A model generated the notes under the pieces. That model searched no databases and was not told where the DNA came from. It saw nothing but the letters and a program-made list of their open reading frames with translations. 64,000 nucleotides of DNA from CAZDWZ01 sp964509425 (GTDB lineage: Bacteria > Bdellovibrionota_C > UBA2361 > SZUA-149 > CAZDWZ01), in NCBI GenBank assembly GCA_964509425.1, contig CAZDWZ010000005.1, forward strand, positions 186,001 to 250,000, written 5' to 3'. Position numbers and translations under genes: made by a program. Of this stretch, positions 36,012 to 45,103 are shown piece by piece (within the stretch, counting starts at the first letter, position 1; each line of letters opens with the position of its first letter).

Positions 36012-37164
36012 GCAGGTGCCGTTTTTTACTGGAAAGTTGTCGCCGACGGCAAAATCGGTTGCGGTCATCATGGCCGGGGGCAGTGGAACCCGTTTTTGGC
36101 CGGTGAGCCGGAGCTCGTATCCCAAACAATTTCTTCCGTTCGGCGAGGGAGAAACGAGCCTCCTTCAGGCCACTGCCGAGCGCGTTGCCTCGGTCGTAGG
36201 CGAAGGCGCTACATTGGTGGTGACGGCGAATCATCAGTCACATCTCGTTCATGAGCAGCTTCCCGAAGTTGCGATCGTTGCGGAACCTGCCGCTCGAAAC
36301 ACCGCCGCGTGCATCGGGATTGCGGCTCTCTCGATCCTCAAGCTCGTTGGCGATGTGCCGATGATTTGCCTGCCCGCTGATCACATGGTTTGGCGACCGG
36401 AGATTTTGCAGGCGAAATATTTCACGGCCTGTGCGATCGCGCGTGAGGAAGAAGTTCTCCTGACAATCGGCATCCCGCCCACATCGCCCGAAACCGGCTA
36501 CGGATACATCGAGAGCGGGGAAGAGAAGGGAGTAGGAGTTTTCAAAGTTAAGAAGTTCTACGAAAAGCCGGACTTGCTCAGGGCACGTCAGTTTCTCTCT
36601 TCAGGCCGCTTCCTTTGGAACAGTGGAATGTTCGTCTGGCGGCCATCCGTAATTCTAAAATCTCTAAAAACGTATCAGCCGGAACTCCTGAAGCAGCTCG
36701 AAGAGCTCTCGTCTCGAGCAGATGCCGGAGCGAAGGCAGAAGAATTAAACGATCGATATATCGCGCTGCCATCGGTCTCCATCGATGTGGGTGTGATGGA
36801 GCGGGCAGAGAATGTGTTGATGCTTTCTGGCGAAGGGCTCCGCTGGAGTGACGTCGGCTCATGGCATTCGTGGGCCGAGGATGCTGAGCGTGTCTCGGGA
36901 ACCGGAGAGCCGGTCTGTCTCGGAGAGGGGATTTTTGTAGACACCGAGCGATGCGCAGTGTTCTCCCAGTCACATTTCTCCCGTTCAGCTTCTAAGGGGC
37001 ACGAACCGAGAAATAAAGAGCGTCTCATCGCGTTGGTTGGAGTTCACGATCTCGTTGTTGTAGATACCGACGAAGCAATTCTCGTCTGCCATCGAAACCG
37101 GGCTCAGGACGTTAAGCGTGTGGTGGATATACTGAAAGAAAAGGGCCGAAAGGACCTTCTCTGA
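36004..37164 (+). CDS. manC: Mannose-1-phosphate guanylyltransferase
   Basis: Makes GDP-mannose. AVIMAGGSGTRFWPVSRSS and PKQFLP form the nucleotide-binding loop, and the LPADHM Asp, the FYEKPD segment and WNSGMFVWRP are typical. A 386-residue protein without the C-terminal mannose-6-phosphate isomerase domain. It sits between rfbD and gmd, so it bridges the dTDP and GDP branches; gmd 140 bases on uses its product directly. Confidence 0.94.
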   Translation: MAKQVPFFTGKLSPTAKSVAVIMAGGSGTRFWPVSRSSYPKQFLPFGEGETSLLQATAERVASVVGEGATLVVTANHQSHLVHEQLPEVAIVAEPAARNTAACIGIAALSILKLVGDVPMICLPADHMVWRPEILQAKYFTACAIAREEEVLLTIGIPPTSPETGYGYIESGEEKGVGVFKVKKFYEKPDLLRARQFLSSGRFLWNSGMFVWRPSVILKSLKTYQPELLKQLEELSSRADAGAKAEELNDRYIALPSVSIDVGVMERAENVLMLSGEGLRWSDVGSWHSWAEDAERVSGTGEPVCLGEGIFVDTERCAVFSQSHFSRSASKGHEPRNKERLIALVGVHDLVVVDTDEAILVCHRNRAQDVKRVVDILKEKGRKDLL

Positions 37165-37304
37165 GAAAAATCGCTCACTTTGCGGTGCGCCCGGATATTG
37201 GCAGAACTCAGATTCTGCTAGAGGGAGTCCACCCGGAAAGGAATTTCCTAGATAGGGGATGAAATCAGTAGGGTAATAGATTATGAAGAGGACGGAGCAA
37301 TAGG

Positions 37305-38282
37305 ATGTCGAAGCGAGTTGCACTGATCACAGGGATAACCGGACAGGACGGGTCATACTTGGCCGATTTCCTCGTTGGGAAGGGCTATCACGTCGTCGGG
37401 ATGGTGCGGAGAACTTCTTCGGACAACCTTTCCCGGCTGAAGGATCTCAGACAGGACATCGATATTCGTGCGGGTGACTTACTCGACCAATACTCCCTGA
37501 CGAAGCTGATTCAGGACATTCGTCCTCAGGAGATCTATAACCTCGCGGCGCAGAGCTTCGTTCCGACGAGTTGGGAACAACCAGTCCTGACCGCGGAGTT
37601 CACCGGAATTGGAGTGACGAGAATTCTTGAAGCCGTTCGCCATGTCGACAAGGGCATCAAGTTCTATCAAGCATCCAGCTCCGAGATGTTCGGCAAAGTT
37701 CAAGAAGTCCCTCAGAGCGAAAACACTCCATTCTATCCGCGCTCGCCGTACGGTGTCGCGAAAGCGTACGGACATTTCATCACCGTCAACTATCGAGAGA
37801 GCTTCGATATCTTTGCCGTTTCGGGGATTCTCTTCAATCATGAATCACCGAAGCGGGGACTTGAGTTCGTTACGAGAAAAATCAGTGACGGCGTCGCACG
37901 AATCAAGCTCGGACTTGCGACTGAGCTTCGACTCGGCAATCTCGATGCGAAGCGTGATTGGGGATTTGCCGGCGACTACGTTCGTGCGATGTGGATGATG
38001 CTCCAACAAGACAAGCCGAGAGATTTCGTGGTAGCGACGGGTGAAACCCATTCGGTGCGCGAATTTGTTCAGATAGCGTTTGAACATGTTGGGCTCGACT
38101 GGCAGAAGCATGTCGTTGTCGATCCGAAGTTCTTTCGTCCGGCCGAGGTGGACTTGTTGATTGGAGATGCTACACAGGCCAAGCAAGTTCTCGGATGGCA
38201 GCCGGAAGTCAGCTTCCCGCAGCTCGTGAAGATGATGGTCGATGCGGATATGAAGCGCCATAGCGCGGAAAAAAGATTCTAG
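37305..38282 (+). CDS. gmd: GDP-mannose 4,6-dehydratase
   Basis: Converts GDP-mannose to GDP-4-keto-6-deoxymannose. ALITGITGQDGSYLADFL is the nucleotide motif, RRTSS the NADP-binding pair, YQASSSEMFGKVQE the catalytic Ser/Glu and SPYGVAKAYGH the Tyr-Lys pair. The NLDAKRDWGFAGDYVRAMW segment is specific to GMD. Length 325. Followed 18 bases later by the reductase gene, the usual GDP-rhamnose pair. Confidence 0.96.
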   Translation: MSKRVALITGITGQDGSYLADFLVGKGYHVVGMVRRTSSDNLSRLKDLRQDIDIRAGDLLDQYSLTKLIQDIRPQEIYNLAAQSFVPTSWEQPVLTAEFTGIGVTRILEAVRHVDKGIKFYQASSSEMFGKVQEVPQSENTPFYPRSPYGVAKAYGHFITVNYRESFDIFAVSGILFNHESPKRGLEFVTRKISDGVARIKLGLATELRLGNLDAKRDWGFAGDYVRAMWMMLQQDKPRDFVVATGETHSVREFVQIAFEHVGLDWQKHVVVDPKFFRPAEVDLLIGDATQAKQVLGWQPEVSFPQLVKMMVDADMKRHSAEKRF

Positions 38283-38300
38283 ATCGGGAACAAGAGACTT

Positions 38301-39329
38301 ATGCGTTCGTTAATTGTCGGCGGGTATGGATTTGTCGGAAGGCACCTAGCACATTACCTCGTACGGTGCGGAGATGACGTTGCCGTCACATATCTTCCAC
38401 AAGAGCGAGATCAACTCCTCGCCTCTGGGAAGTTCGTCGAGTCGGCGGGCGCAGTCGATATCTCTCTTGGAACAACGGCGAACCGGGTTGCTCTTCCACA
38501 GTCAGCTCAGACGTTGGCACTCGATATCACCGACACAAAAGCGGTTCAGCAGCTCATCGCGTTGCTCCGCCCGGATGCGATCTATCACTTAGCTGCAATT
38601 TCATCGGTTCAAGAAAGCGAATCGATGGGGCGGCAGGTATTCGAGATTAATTTCTTCGGCACGGTCAATCTGCTCGAAGCCGTGCGTCAGCATTCACCAG
38701 ATACTCGTTTCCTCTTCGTCAGCTCATCAGAGGTCTACGGAGAGCCGCGGCCGGGAAGCTTGCCGATAGTCGAGACGGCGGAACTTCGTCCGTTAAACGC
38801 CTACGGAGTGTCGAAGGCCGCGGCGGAGCTCGCCGTGTTTGAGGCCTATTCGCGGCACAAGCTTCACACGGTGCGAGTGCGGCCCTTCCCTCATATCGGA
38901 CCTGGTCAGAGCGAGAAGTTTGCGCTCTCGAGTTTCGCCAAGCAGATCGCCGAAATTCAGTTGAAGCGCCGGGAGCCGACGGTAAACGCCGGTAACCTAG
39001 AAGTGAAGCGCGATTACTCGGACGTGTTGGACGTGGTCCGCGCCTACCGCGAAGCGATTGAAAACGGTAAGCCGGGCGAGGCGTATAATATCTGTTCCGG
39101 CGAGGGAAAGAGCATCTCCGATCTCCTTCAGCTTTTGGTAAAACGCTCGGGTGTTGAAGTCGAGATCACTCAAGATCCGAATCGCATGCGGTCGGTGGAC
39201 GTCACCGAAATCTACGGGAGTGCTCAGAAAGCACTACGGGACTTTGGCTGGAAGCCCCGTGTCGAGCGCGAAGCCAGCATGGACAGCCTCCTTGCGTATT
39301 GGATGGAAGCGCTCGCTGCGGAAAAGTAG
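38301..39329 (+). CDS. rmd: GDP-4-keto-6-deoxymannose reductase (RMD-like)
   Basis: Reduces the GMD product, most likely to GDP-D-rhamnose. The nucleotide motif is SLIVGGYGFVGRHLAHYL, the catalytic residues are in VSSSEVYGEP and NAYGVSKAAAEL, and RVRPFPHIGPGQ is the family's substrate-side loop. Length 342. With manC, gmd and the Wzm/Wzt system further right, the set resembles the machinery for D-rhamnose-containing common polysaccharide antigen. A fucose-type route is less likely because the sequence is RMD-like rather than GMER-like. Confidence 0.88.
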   Translation: MRSLIVGGYGFVGRHLAHYLVRCGDDVAVTYLPQERDQLLASGKFVESAGAVDISLGTTANRVALPQSAQTLALDITDTKAVQQLIALLRPDAIYHLAAISSVQESESMGRQVFEINFFGTVNLLEAVRQHSPDTRFLFVSSSEVYGEPRPGSLPIVETAELRPLNAYGVSKAAAELAVFEAYSRHKLHTVRVRPFPHIGPGQSEKFALSSFAKQIAEIQLKRREPTVNAGNLEVKRDYSDVLDVVRAYREAIENGKPGEAYNICSGEGKSISDLLQLLVKRSGVEVEITQDPNRMRSVDVTEIYGSAQKALRDFGWKPRVEREASMDSLLAYWMEALAAEK

Positions 39330-39453
39330 CGTTTCTCTCCCCTTCCGCAATACGAACGCAAGCAGCCGCCGTCCCGAACATCTACACCCTGAAAAGCCAC
39401 TTCCACGGATGAACGCTTTTGTGCGGTTCCCTGAGTGAGGTCAAACCCCAGAG

Positions 39454-39565
39454 CCTCTACCTCTGCGTTCTCCGTGCCTCTGTGGTTTAACAAGACAACG
39501 AATTTCCAAATCGTTGCGACCTGGTTCGCGATGCCTTCTTTAACCACAGAGGCACAGAGACACGG
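39454..39565. repeat. Dispersed CTCTG-type inverted repeat, copy 4
   Basis: CCTCTACCTCTGCGTTCTCC...CCTCTGTGGTTTA at 39454-39489 faces TAACCACAGAGGCACAGAGA at 39541-39560. The arm TGCCTCTGTGGTTAA is shared with the copies at 44.8 and 59.7 kb. The rest of the 39330-39837 gap, between rmd and the small GC-rich gene, has no recognisable gene. Confidence 0.75.
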
Positions 39566-39837
39566 GGATTCTCTAGTTGAGCAAATCCCTCTTCGACTCT
39601 CGGAGAGACTTCGTTCTCCACGTATGAATTTTTTTGATATATTTTATTGGCGCTCGCTCTGAGCTAAGCCGGAAGAAGGTCCTTCTCACTTTTTCTCGGT
39701 TAGATCTCTCCCCGGTGTTTCCTTCGGCGCATCTGCTCTCCGGAATCTCGTCTGCCGCAATGTCCGGCGGAGGCACCGACTCCCCTTCACGCCCGAAGGT
39801 TCCACATCCACTATCACCTCTCTCCGAGGACCCGGCC

Positions 39838-40215
39838 ATGAGCAGAAACGGTAAAGGCGCCGACGAGCGCCGCAAGGGTGGCTTTGGCTTCTGTGCTCCA
39901 GAACGCGTCATCCACGTCAGGATCGTCCGGATGCTTCAGCACGACGTCAAGCCCGTCGCCCCCGATCTATTCGACCTCTGCGAGCTATCGGACCCCGCCG
40001 CCGAGGCCCCCGAACTGCTGAAGCTGGCGATCCAGCTCCGGTTCGGCGCGCAGAAGCGATGCCTCAAGGTCCATCACGGCAATCGGGACGGCCTCACCTA
40101 CCGGATCGCGCACACGTGGCTGCCCGGCATCTGTGAGAGCGCCATCGAGCGGCCCGGCATCGTGCGGGACTGCCCGGAATGCGAGAAGACCGTCATTCTG
40201 ATTTGGGCACTCTAG
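39838..40215 (+). CDS. Hypothetical 125-residue protein in a GC-rich patch
   Basis: No family recognised. I use the ATG at 39838 with GAGGA eight bases before it; the frame is open to 39634. Its codons end in G or C far more often than those of nearby genes, and the C-terminus has a CPECEK Cys pair. The patch (about 39.8-40.3 kb) differs clearly in base use from its surroundings, which suggests recent transfer, perhaps from a high-GC organism. No signal peptide. A short palindrome follows. Confidence 0.5.
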   Translation: MSRNGKGADERRKGGFGFCAPERVIHVRIVRMLQHDVKPVAPDLFDLCELSDPAAEAPELLKLAIQLRFGAQKRCLKVHHGNRDGLTYRIAHTWLPGICESAIERPGIVRDCPECEKTVILIWAL

Positions 40216-40301
40216 GAGCGTGCGTAGACACGCCCGAGGCCATAGTGAAACAAGGATTCGCCCCTCCGGTCTGCAGCGCGGCTCCGGCCCTGCAGTGGAT
40301 T

Positions 40302-40349
40302 GGGCACACCGTTTTCCCTGTTGAAGAGGGGAGTCCGGTGTGTCCAAAT
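40302..40349. repeat. Imperfect inverted repeat at the end of the GC-rich patch
   Basis: TTGGGCACACCG at 40302-40313 pairs with CGGTGTGTCCAA at 40338-40349 (11 of 12). It lies where base use returns to the local norm, so it may be an insertion-element end or a hairpin that ends transcription of the small gene. Confidence 0.45.
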
Positions 40350-40487
40350 TAGGGCTTTCAGAGGAGCGAATATGAATTGCCCTGAATGCTCAGTTCAACT
40401 GACTCGAGAAATAATCGCCTCCCGGATGTAATCGATGTGGGAGTTGGCGGAGAATTCCCTCAGATGTGAAGCCACCCCCGGAAAAGA

Positions 40488-40528
40488 TTCGGGCCCGCCG
40501 TCTTCGGTATGAAGACGGCGGGCCCGAA
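40488..40528 (-). terminator. Intrinsic terminator of the PEP-CTERM gene
   Basis: An 18-base perfect stem (TTCGGGCCCGCCGTCTTC and its complement) with a five-base loop, followed on the minus strand by a T-rich AATCTTTTCC. It starts about 30 bases after the PEP-CTERM stop, as expected for a leftward gene. Confidence 0.8.
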
Positions 40529-40558
40529 CTTGTTGCCCCGTGTTTATGAAAGAGCTGC

Positions 40559-41287
40559 TTAGGCTCTTTTTCTGCGCCGCATGAAGGCGCCAGCGAGGCC
40601 GCTCGATCCGAGAAGCAACATCGTTGCCGGCTCAGGAACAGCAGTTCCGCTTAACGTAGCTCTTACGAACTCAACGGTGTTCAGACCGGTAAGCAGTGCG
40701 TTCGCGCTGAAGCTCGTAAACTCAAGGCCGATAACAAACGGTGTATTTCCTGCCGGTGGCAAGAATGCCGAAAGATCGGAAATTACGATTTGCTGATTGT
40801 TACCGGTCGAAGTGACTTCGATGAATCCGGCAATGCTGTCAGCAGTGTGGTTAATGACCTGGGTGGTGTATCCGTCGGAGGTGAAGAATCTCACGCTCTC
40901 GAAGAACCCGCTCAGTTGATCGTTTTCGAAGTAGTCGTTTGTCGGCCCGATGTCGAAATCGATGAAATCGAAGACCAACTTCGCATCCTGAAGGATGTCG
41001 GCAAATGATCCGAAGCCAATCGTCATGATCAGCGAGCCGCCGCTGTTTCCAACATCACCTGTCGTGCCCACGCCGTTTACGGTAAAAGTTCCGCTTGCGG
41101 CTTGAGAGAGAGGTATGAAAAAAGGAAGATACCCATCGCCGTTTAGCGAAGCGACTTGAGTCGTCGAGCCGAAGCCCGAGACCGGAGTGCCTGTTACGGT
41201 GATTGGTACTGCTGATGCAGGAGTTGCCGATGCAACTGCAACACCGCAAAGCATTGCTACGGATAAGAAAAGGTTCTTGGAATTCAT
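40559..41287 (-). CDS. PEP-CTERM sorting-signal envelope protein
   Basis: A 242-residue secreted protein. The N-terminal MNSKNLFLSVAMLCGVAVASATPASA is a clean signal peptide. The C-terminus has the full PEP-CTERM pattern: VPEPATMLLLGSSGLAGAF followed by the basic MRRRKRA. The body is rich in Gly, Ser and Thr, with beta-strand-like segments. PEP-CTERM proteins are processed by exosortase and linked to extracellular polysaccharide or biofilm; no exosortase gene lies in this window. Function unknown; it is a lone gene with its own terminator and about 380 bases of upstream sequence. Confidence 0.88.
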   Translation of the reverse strand: MNSKNLFLSVAMLCGVAVASATPASAVPITVTGTPVSGFGSTTQVASLNGDGYLPFFIPLSQAASGTFTVNGVGTTGDVGNSGGSLIMTIGFGSFADILQDAKLVFDFIDFDIGPTNDYFENDQLSGFFESVRFFTSDGYTTQVINHTADSIAGFIEVTSTGNNQQIVISDLSAFLPPAGNTPFVIGLEFTSFSANALLTGLNTVEFVRATLSGTAVPEPATMLLLGSSGLAGAFMRRRKRA

Positions 41288-41669
41288 ACTACGGTTTCCA
41301 GCAACTTATTAACTATTCAGTATTCGCTTTCCGGTAGCGGCATCCGCCGTCTACTTTCGTTGCGACTTATAGATCGCACTTTTTCGAAACTGGAGATTAC
41401 ACTTTATTTTTTGTAAAATAAAGAAGTACCCTCTCCACTTCTCTCAACAATCCCGTCCGAGTGTTATGACTACGATCACCGATATATATATGAGCAAAGT
41501 TCATCTTTTTTGCTGATACCCCCGTCAGATGTGACTAAGTCGTGGAAATTCCTCAATAATTCCTGCAAAAAAGTTTCTTTTAAGTACTTCCGGGGCCTTT
41601 CTCCGGTTTTCCAGATCTGGTAGGCAAGACAGCTTTTCTTCCCCGGTAATTTATTTCAAGACCATTTCC
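41288..41669. other. Divergent intergenic region between PEP-CTERM and ABC-F genes
   Basis: AT-rich by local standards, no open frame of note. It should hold the promoters of both divergent genes. On the minus strand it contains small hairpins (for example GCGATCTATAAGTCGC and GGCGGATGCCGC), but I could not match it to a riboswitch consensus or to a sigma-54 site. Confidence 0.45.
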
Positions 41670-43508
41670 ATGCTGAGAATTGACGGACTATCGAAGGGTT
41701 ACGCAAAACAGGAGTTATTTTCGCATGTTAGCTTTGCGATGAACCCAGGTGAACGCCTGGGCCTCGTCGGGAAGAACGGTCATGGAAAGACGACTCTTTT
41801 CAAGCTTATTCTCGGTGAGGAAGAGCCGGACAAGGGGACGGTGGTCATCCCCAAGGGCTATTCGGTCGGACACCTTTCTCAACACCTCGTTTTTAAAAAG
41901 CCGACCGTTCTCGAGGAGGCCTCCGCCAGTCTTCCCATGACCGACGACGGCTTCCAGGAAATCTACAAAGCGGAGGCCATGCTGTCGGGCCTCGGATTCG
42001 CGATCAAGGATTTTGATATCCCGCCAAGTGAACTCTCCGGCGGATTTCAGATTCGGCTCAATCTCGTGAAGCTCCTCTTGATGGACCCGAATCTCCTGCT
42101 TCTCGATGAGCCGACAAACTATCTTGATATCGTCTCGGTCCGTTGGCTCACGAGATTTCTCCGGGCATGGAAGTCCGAGATGATTCTCATCACGCACGAC
42201 CGCGCGTTTATGGACAGCGTCACCACCCACACGATGGCGATTCATCGCGCGAAGGTGAAAAAGGTCGAGGGCGGAACGGAGAAGCTCTATCAGCAGTTAT
42301 TCGAGGAAGAGGAAATCTACGAAAAGACTCGCTTGAACGAAGAGAAAAAGCGGAAGGACATTGAAGCGTTCATCAACCGCTTTCGAGCTCAGGCCACGCG
42401 GGCGCGTGCCGTTCAATCTCGCGTCAAAGCCCTCGAGCGGCAAGGGGTGAGAGATAAACTTCAAGATATCGCCACGCTGGAGTTTCAATTCAACTCAGTC
42501 GACTTCCCCGGTAAATGGGTGCTCGAGGCAAAACGCGTCGGGTTCGGATACACCGAAGACGATCCACTTTTCACTGATGTGAGCTTCGCGGTCGGAAAAA
42601 GCGATCGCATCGGAATAATCGGGAAAAACGGGCGTGGAAAAACCACACTCCTGAATATTCTCGCTGGTGAATTCGCGCCGAAATCCGGAGAGGTCACGGT
42701 CAACGGAAATACTCGAATGGCGTATTTCGGGCAGACCAACGTCTCGCGTCTTGATCCCAAGAAGACCGTCGAAGAAGAGGTGCTTCAAACTCACCCGGAT
42801 CGAAATCGGACGGTCGCACGGAGCATCTGCGGCGCGATGATGTTTGAAGGCGACACGGCGCTAAAGCGTGTCTCGGTTCTTTCGGGAGGAGAGAAGAGTC
42901 GCGTGCTCCTCGGCAAGCTCATCGTCACGCCGGCGAATTGTCTCCTGCTCGACGAACCGACGAACCACTTGGATATGGATTCCATCGAAGCGCTGGTGGA
43001 TGCAATCGACGCATTCCCGGGAGCGGTCATCATCGTGACTCACGATGAGTTGTTGTTAAACGCGCTCGTCGACAGGCTCGTCATTTTCGACGGAGAGGGT
43101 GCCACCGTGTTTGAGGGTGGGTATCAAGATTTTCTCGAACGAATCGGCTGGGAAGATGAACGCGATGAAGCGTCACAATCGCGACGGAACAATAATTCGG
43201 AGAAAGGATCTTCGCTGAACAAGAAAGAGGCAAGACGGCAACGAGCCGAGAAGGTGAAGTTGCTGGCACCTCTTCGGAAGAAAGTCTCTGACATCGAAGC
43301 TGAGATCATCAGCCTCGAAAAGGAAGTGAAAGAAAAAAGTCTCACCCTGGCTGAACTCTCCGACGGCAATGCTCATCAGCAAATTGCAGATCTGATGACC
43401 GACGTGCACCGGGCCTCCGGGAAGATCAACACGCTGTTTCAAAAGCTGGAAGATGCTAATCGAGTCCTCGAATCGAGAGAAAAAGAGTTAGAAGCCGATG
43501 CTCTGTGA
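41670..43508 (+). CDS. ABC-F family ATPase (Uup-like)
   Basis: A 612-residue soluble protein with two ABC domains and no membrane part. The Walker A motifs are GKNGHGKTT near residue 34 and GKNGRGKTT, and the signature motifs LSGGFQ and LSGGEK and the LLLDEPTN Walker B pairs are intact in both. A long charged linker joins them (residues 220-260), and the C-terminus is a coiled coil of about 80 residues rich in Lys and Glu, as in Uup. ABC-F proteins act on ribosomes. It overlaps the following transporter gene by four bases (GTGA), an unusual partner. Confidence 0.92.
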   Translation: MLRIDGLSKGYAKQELFSHVSFAMNPGERLGLVGKNGHGKTTLFKLILGEEEPDKGTVVIPKGYSVGHLSQHLVFKKPTVLEEASASLPMTDDGFQEIYKAEAMLSGLGFAIKDFDIPPSELSGGFQIRLNLVKLLLMDPNLLLLDEPTNYLDIVSVRWLTRFLRAWKSEMILITHDRAFMDSVTTHTMAIHRAKVKKVEGGTEKLYQQLFEEEEIYEKTRLNEEKKRKDIEAFINRFRAQATRARAVQSRVKALERQGVRDKLQDIATLEFQFNSVDFPGKWVLEAKRVGFGYTEDDPLFTDVSFAVGKSDRIGIIGKNGRGKTTLLNILAGEFAPKSGEVTVNGNTRMAYFGQTNVSRLDPKKTVEEEVLQTHPDRNRTVARSICGAMMFEGDTALKRVSVLSGGEKSRVLLGKLIVTPANCLLLDEPTNHLDMDSIEALVDAIDAFPGAVIIVTHDELLLNALVDRLVIFDGEGATVFEGGYQDFLERIGWEDERDEASQSRRNNNSEKGSSLNKKEARRQRAEKVKLLAPLRKKVSDIEAEIISLEKEVKEKSLTLAELSDGNAHQQIADLMTDVHRASGKINTLFQKLEDANRVLESREKELEADAL

Positions 43509-44830
43509 GAATCGCTGATTCATCGCACCCCTTCCGGCAGATCATCCGGACTTGGTGGCCGATCTCGGTCACCGTTCTGATTCTTTTCTCCGAAGTTCAA
43601 ATTTTAAGCTCGATCATTGCGCGATTTCCGAACGACAAACACAACCTTGCGGCATTCGGTGTTGCGCAGAGCGTCCTTCTCCTCTTCGAGAGCCCGATTC
43701 TCATGATCTTCTCGGCGACGATCGCCGCCGTGTCCGGAAAAGAATCCTTCCGACGTATGCACTCGTTTACGCTTTGGAACGGGTTTCTAATGTCGCTGAT
43801 GATCGTGTTTACCTGCACGACTCCGCTGTTTGATCTGCTGATTGAGCGATGGATGGGAGTTCCGACCGAGCTTCAACCGCTTATCTGGGAGGTGATGGTC
43901 TACACCATTCCCATCCCGCTCGTTGTCGCGCTCCGACGATTCTATCAAGGCATCCTCGTTCGTGCGGCGCAGGCGCAGTTTGTCGCCCTCGGAACCGCAC
44001 TCCGTTTGCTTGCTATGGCGGCGAGCGGTGTCACAGCAGCGCTCATCGGACTAAACGCGATGCAGGTGGTTGGCATCTGCTGGTTGTTCGGAATGTTTAC
44101 CGATTATTTCGTCGCCGTCTATATCGGTCGAAAGGCGATAGCAGCGATACAATCGGAGACCGACTCCGGAACGGCGAAGATTCGGACGGTGGGTGATCTC
44201 TCCCGTTATTATTACCCGCTTGCGCTCTCGCATATCATCCCCTTTGCCGGGGCATCGCTTCAAACTGCCGTCATTACTCAGAGCCGATTTGCGCTCGAGT
44301 CTCTCGCGACCATTTCCGTTGTCTTCGGGTTCGTGGCTCTTTTTCGTGCGCTCGGACTGGCCTATCAGGATACGGTCGTTGCGCTCCTCTCGAATCAGAG
44401 TATCCCGCTGAGAGAACTCCGGCGCTTCGCATATGCGCTCGCATTCGTGTCGACCCTTGTGTATCTCGTTGCGGTGCTCTCTCCATTCGACGAGTTCTGG
44501 CTTGCGGAGGTAAACGGTCTCTCGCCGGAGCTCTGCGCATTCGCGTTAGGACCGATGCTCTTGTTCGTGCTTCACCCTTCACTTTCCGTGCTCTACGCCT
44601 ACCAGCGCGGCCGCATCCTCAGTGAACATCGAAGCCGCGAGATATCTATAGTCGCGATTATGGATTTCCTGGGATTCATGAGTGCGACGGTCATCGCCGT
44701 GCACGTCTTTGATTTGAATGGACTCTGGGCGGCGACCATAGCGAGCTTGGCCAGCATGTTGTTCATGAACGCCTTCATGGCGCGGCGACTGAACCGAGGA
44801 CCGTCGGCGAAGGGAGAACTCACGCAATAA
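43505..44830 (+). CDS. MATE/ANKH-like multi-helix membrane protein
   Basis: A 441-residue protein with about twelve hydrophobic helices. The opening WWPISVTVLILFSEVQILSSIIARF and the following AAFGVAQSVLLLFESPILMIF resemble MATE-superfamily exporters and the bacterial relatives of the ANKH pyrophosphate transporter. No charged catalytic motif stands out. Start by GTG overlapping the ABC-F stop indicates coupled expression. It may export a small organic anion or lipid-linked compound; I cannot settle which. It is followed by a dispersed repeat. Confidence 0.65.
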   Translation: MRIADSSHPFRQIIRTWWPISVTVLILFSEVQILSSIIARFPNDKHNLAAFGVAQSVLLLFESPILMIFSATIAAVSGKESFRRMHSFTLWNGFLMSLMIVFTCTTPLFDLLIERWMGVPTELQPLIWEVMVYTIPIPLVVALRRFYQGILVRAAQAQFVALGTALRLLAMAASGVTAALIGLNAMQVVGICWLFGMFTDYFVAVYIGRKAIAAIQSETDSGTAKIRTVGDLSRYYYPLALSHIIPFAGASLQTAVITQSRFALESLATISVVFGFVALFRALGLAYQDTVVALLSNQSIPLRELRRFAYALAFVSTLVYLVAVLSPFDEFWLAEVNGLSPELCAFALGPMLLFVLHPSLSVLYAYQRGRILSEHRSREISIVAIMDFLGFMSATVIAVHVFDLNGLWAATIASLASMLFMNAFMARRLNRGPSAKGELTQ

Positions 44831-44845
44831 TTCCTTCGCTGCGCA

Positions 44846-44901
44846 ATCTCTGTGCCTCCGTGTCTCTGTGGTTAGGAACAATTCGACCTCTGCGCCCTCC
44901 G
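44846..44901. repeat. Dispersed CTCTG-type repeat, copy 5
   Basis: ATCTCTGTGCCTCCGTGTCT...CTGTGGTT at 44846-44873, followed by CCTCTGCGCCCTCCG at 44887. It starts right after the MATE-like gene ends. Translated on the minus strand it gives an apparent ORF beginning FLTTETRRHRD, which is repeat, not gene. Confidence 0.75.
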
Positions 44902-44988
44902 TCGATTTCAGGAAGGAGATTATTCATGAGTTGGTCCTGCTCCTGGTACCGGGTTCATCCCGAGCAAGCTTCAAAATCCCAGGAGGCA

Positions 44989-45058
44989 AGGTGGTTATGG
45001 GTGCTGCGCCCGGCTGAAGTGTCGGATCTCTGATTTGTTTGGAGTTTGTCTCACGTGT
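44989..45058 (+). repeat. 70-bp repeat, left arm of an inverted pair
   Basis: AGGTGGTTATGGGTGCTGCG onward to TTGTTTGGAGTTTGTCTCAC. About 85 percent identical, inverted, to 46129-46198. The two arms flank the hypothetical membrane protein at 45104-45910 at a distance of about 1.1 kb. No transposase lies between them. Confidence 0.75.
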
Positions 45059-45103
45059 CTTCCCGATACCGCGGCTCAGTGGAAGGCGCGATCCGGTCGA
45101 CAA

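Noticed and set aside
41288..41460. c-di-GMP riboswitch before the PEP-CTERM gene
   Set aside because: Small hairpins are present but the conserved GEMM core and tetraloop-receptor pattern are not.
44579..44881. Minus-strand ORF starting FLTTETRRHRD
   Set aside because: It starts inside a dispersed CTCTG-type repeat and runs antisense through the MATE-like gene; the peptide is a known repeat artefact.
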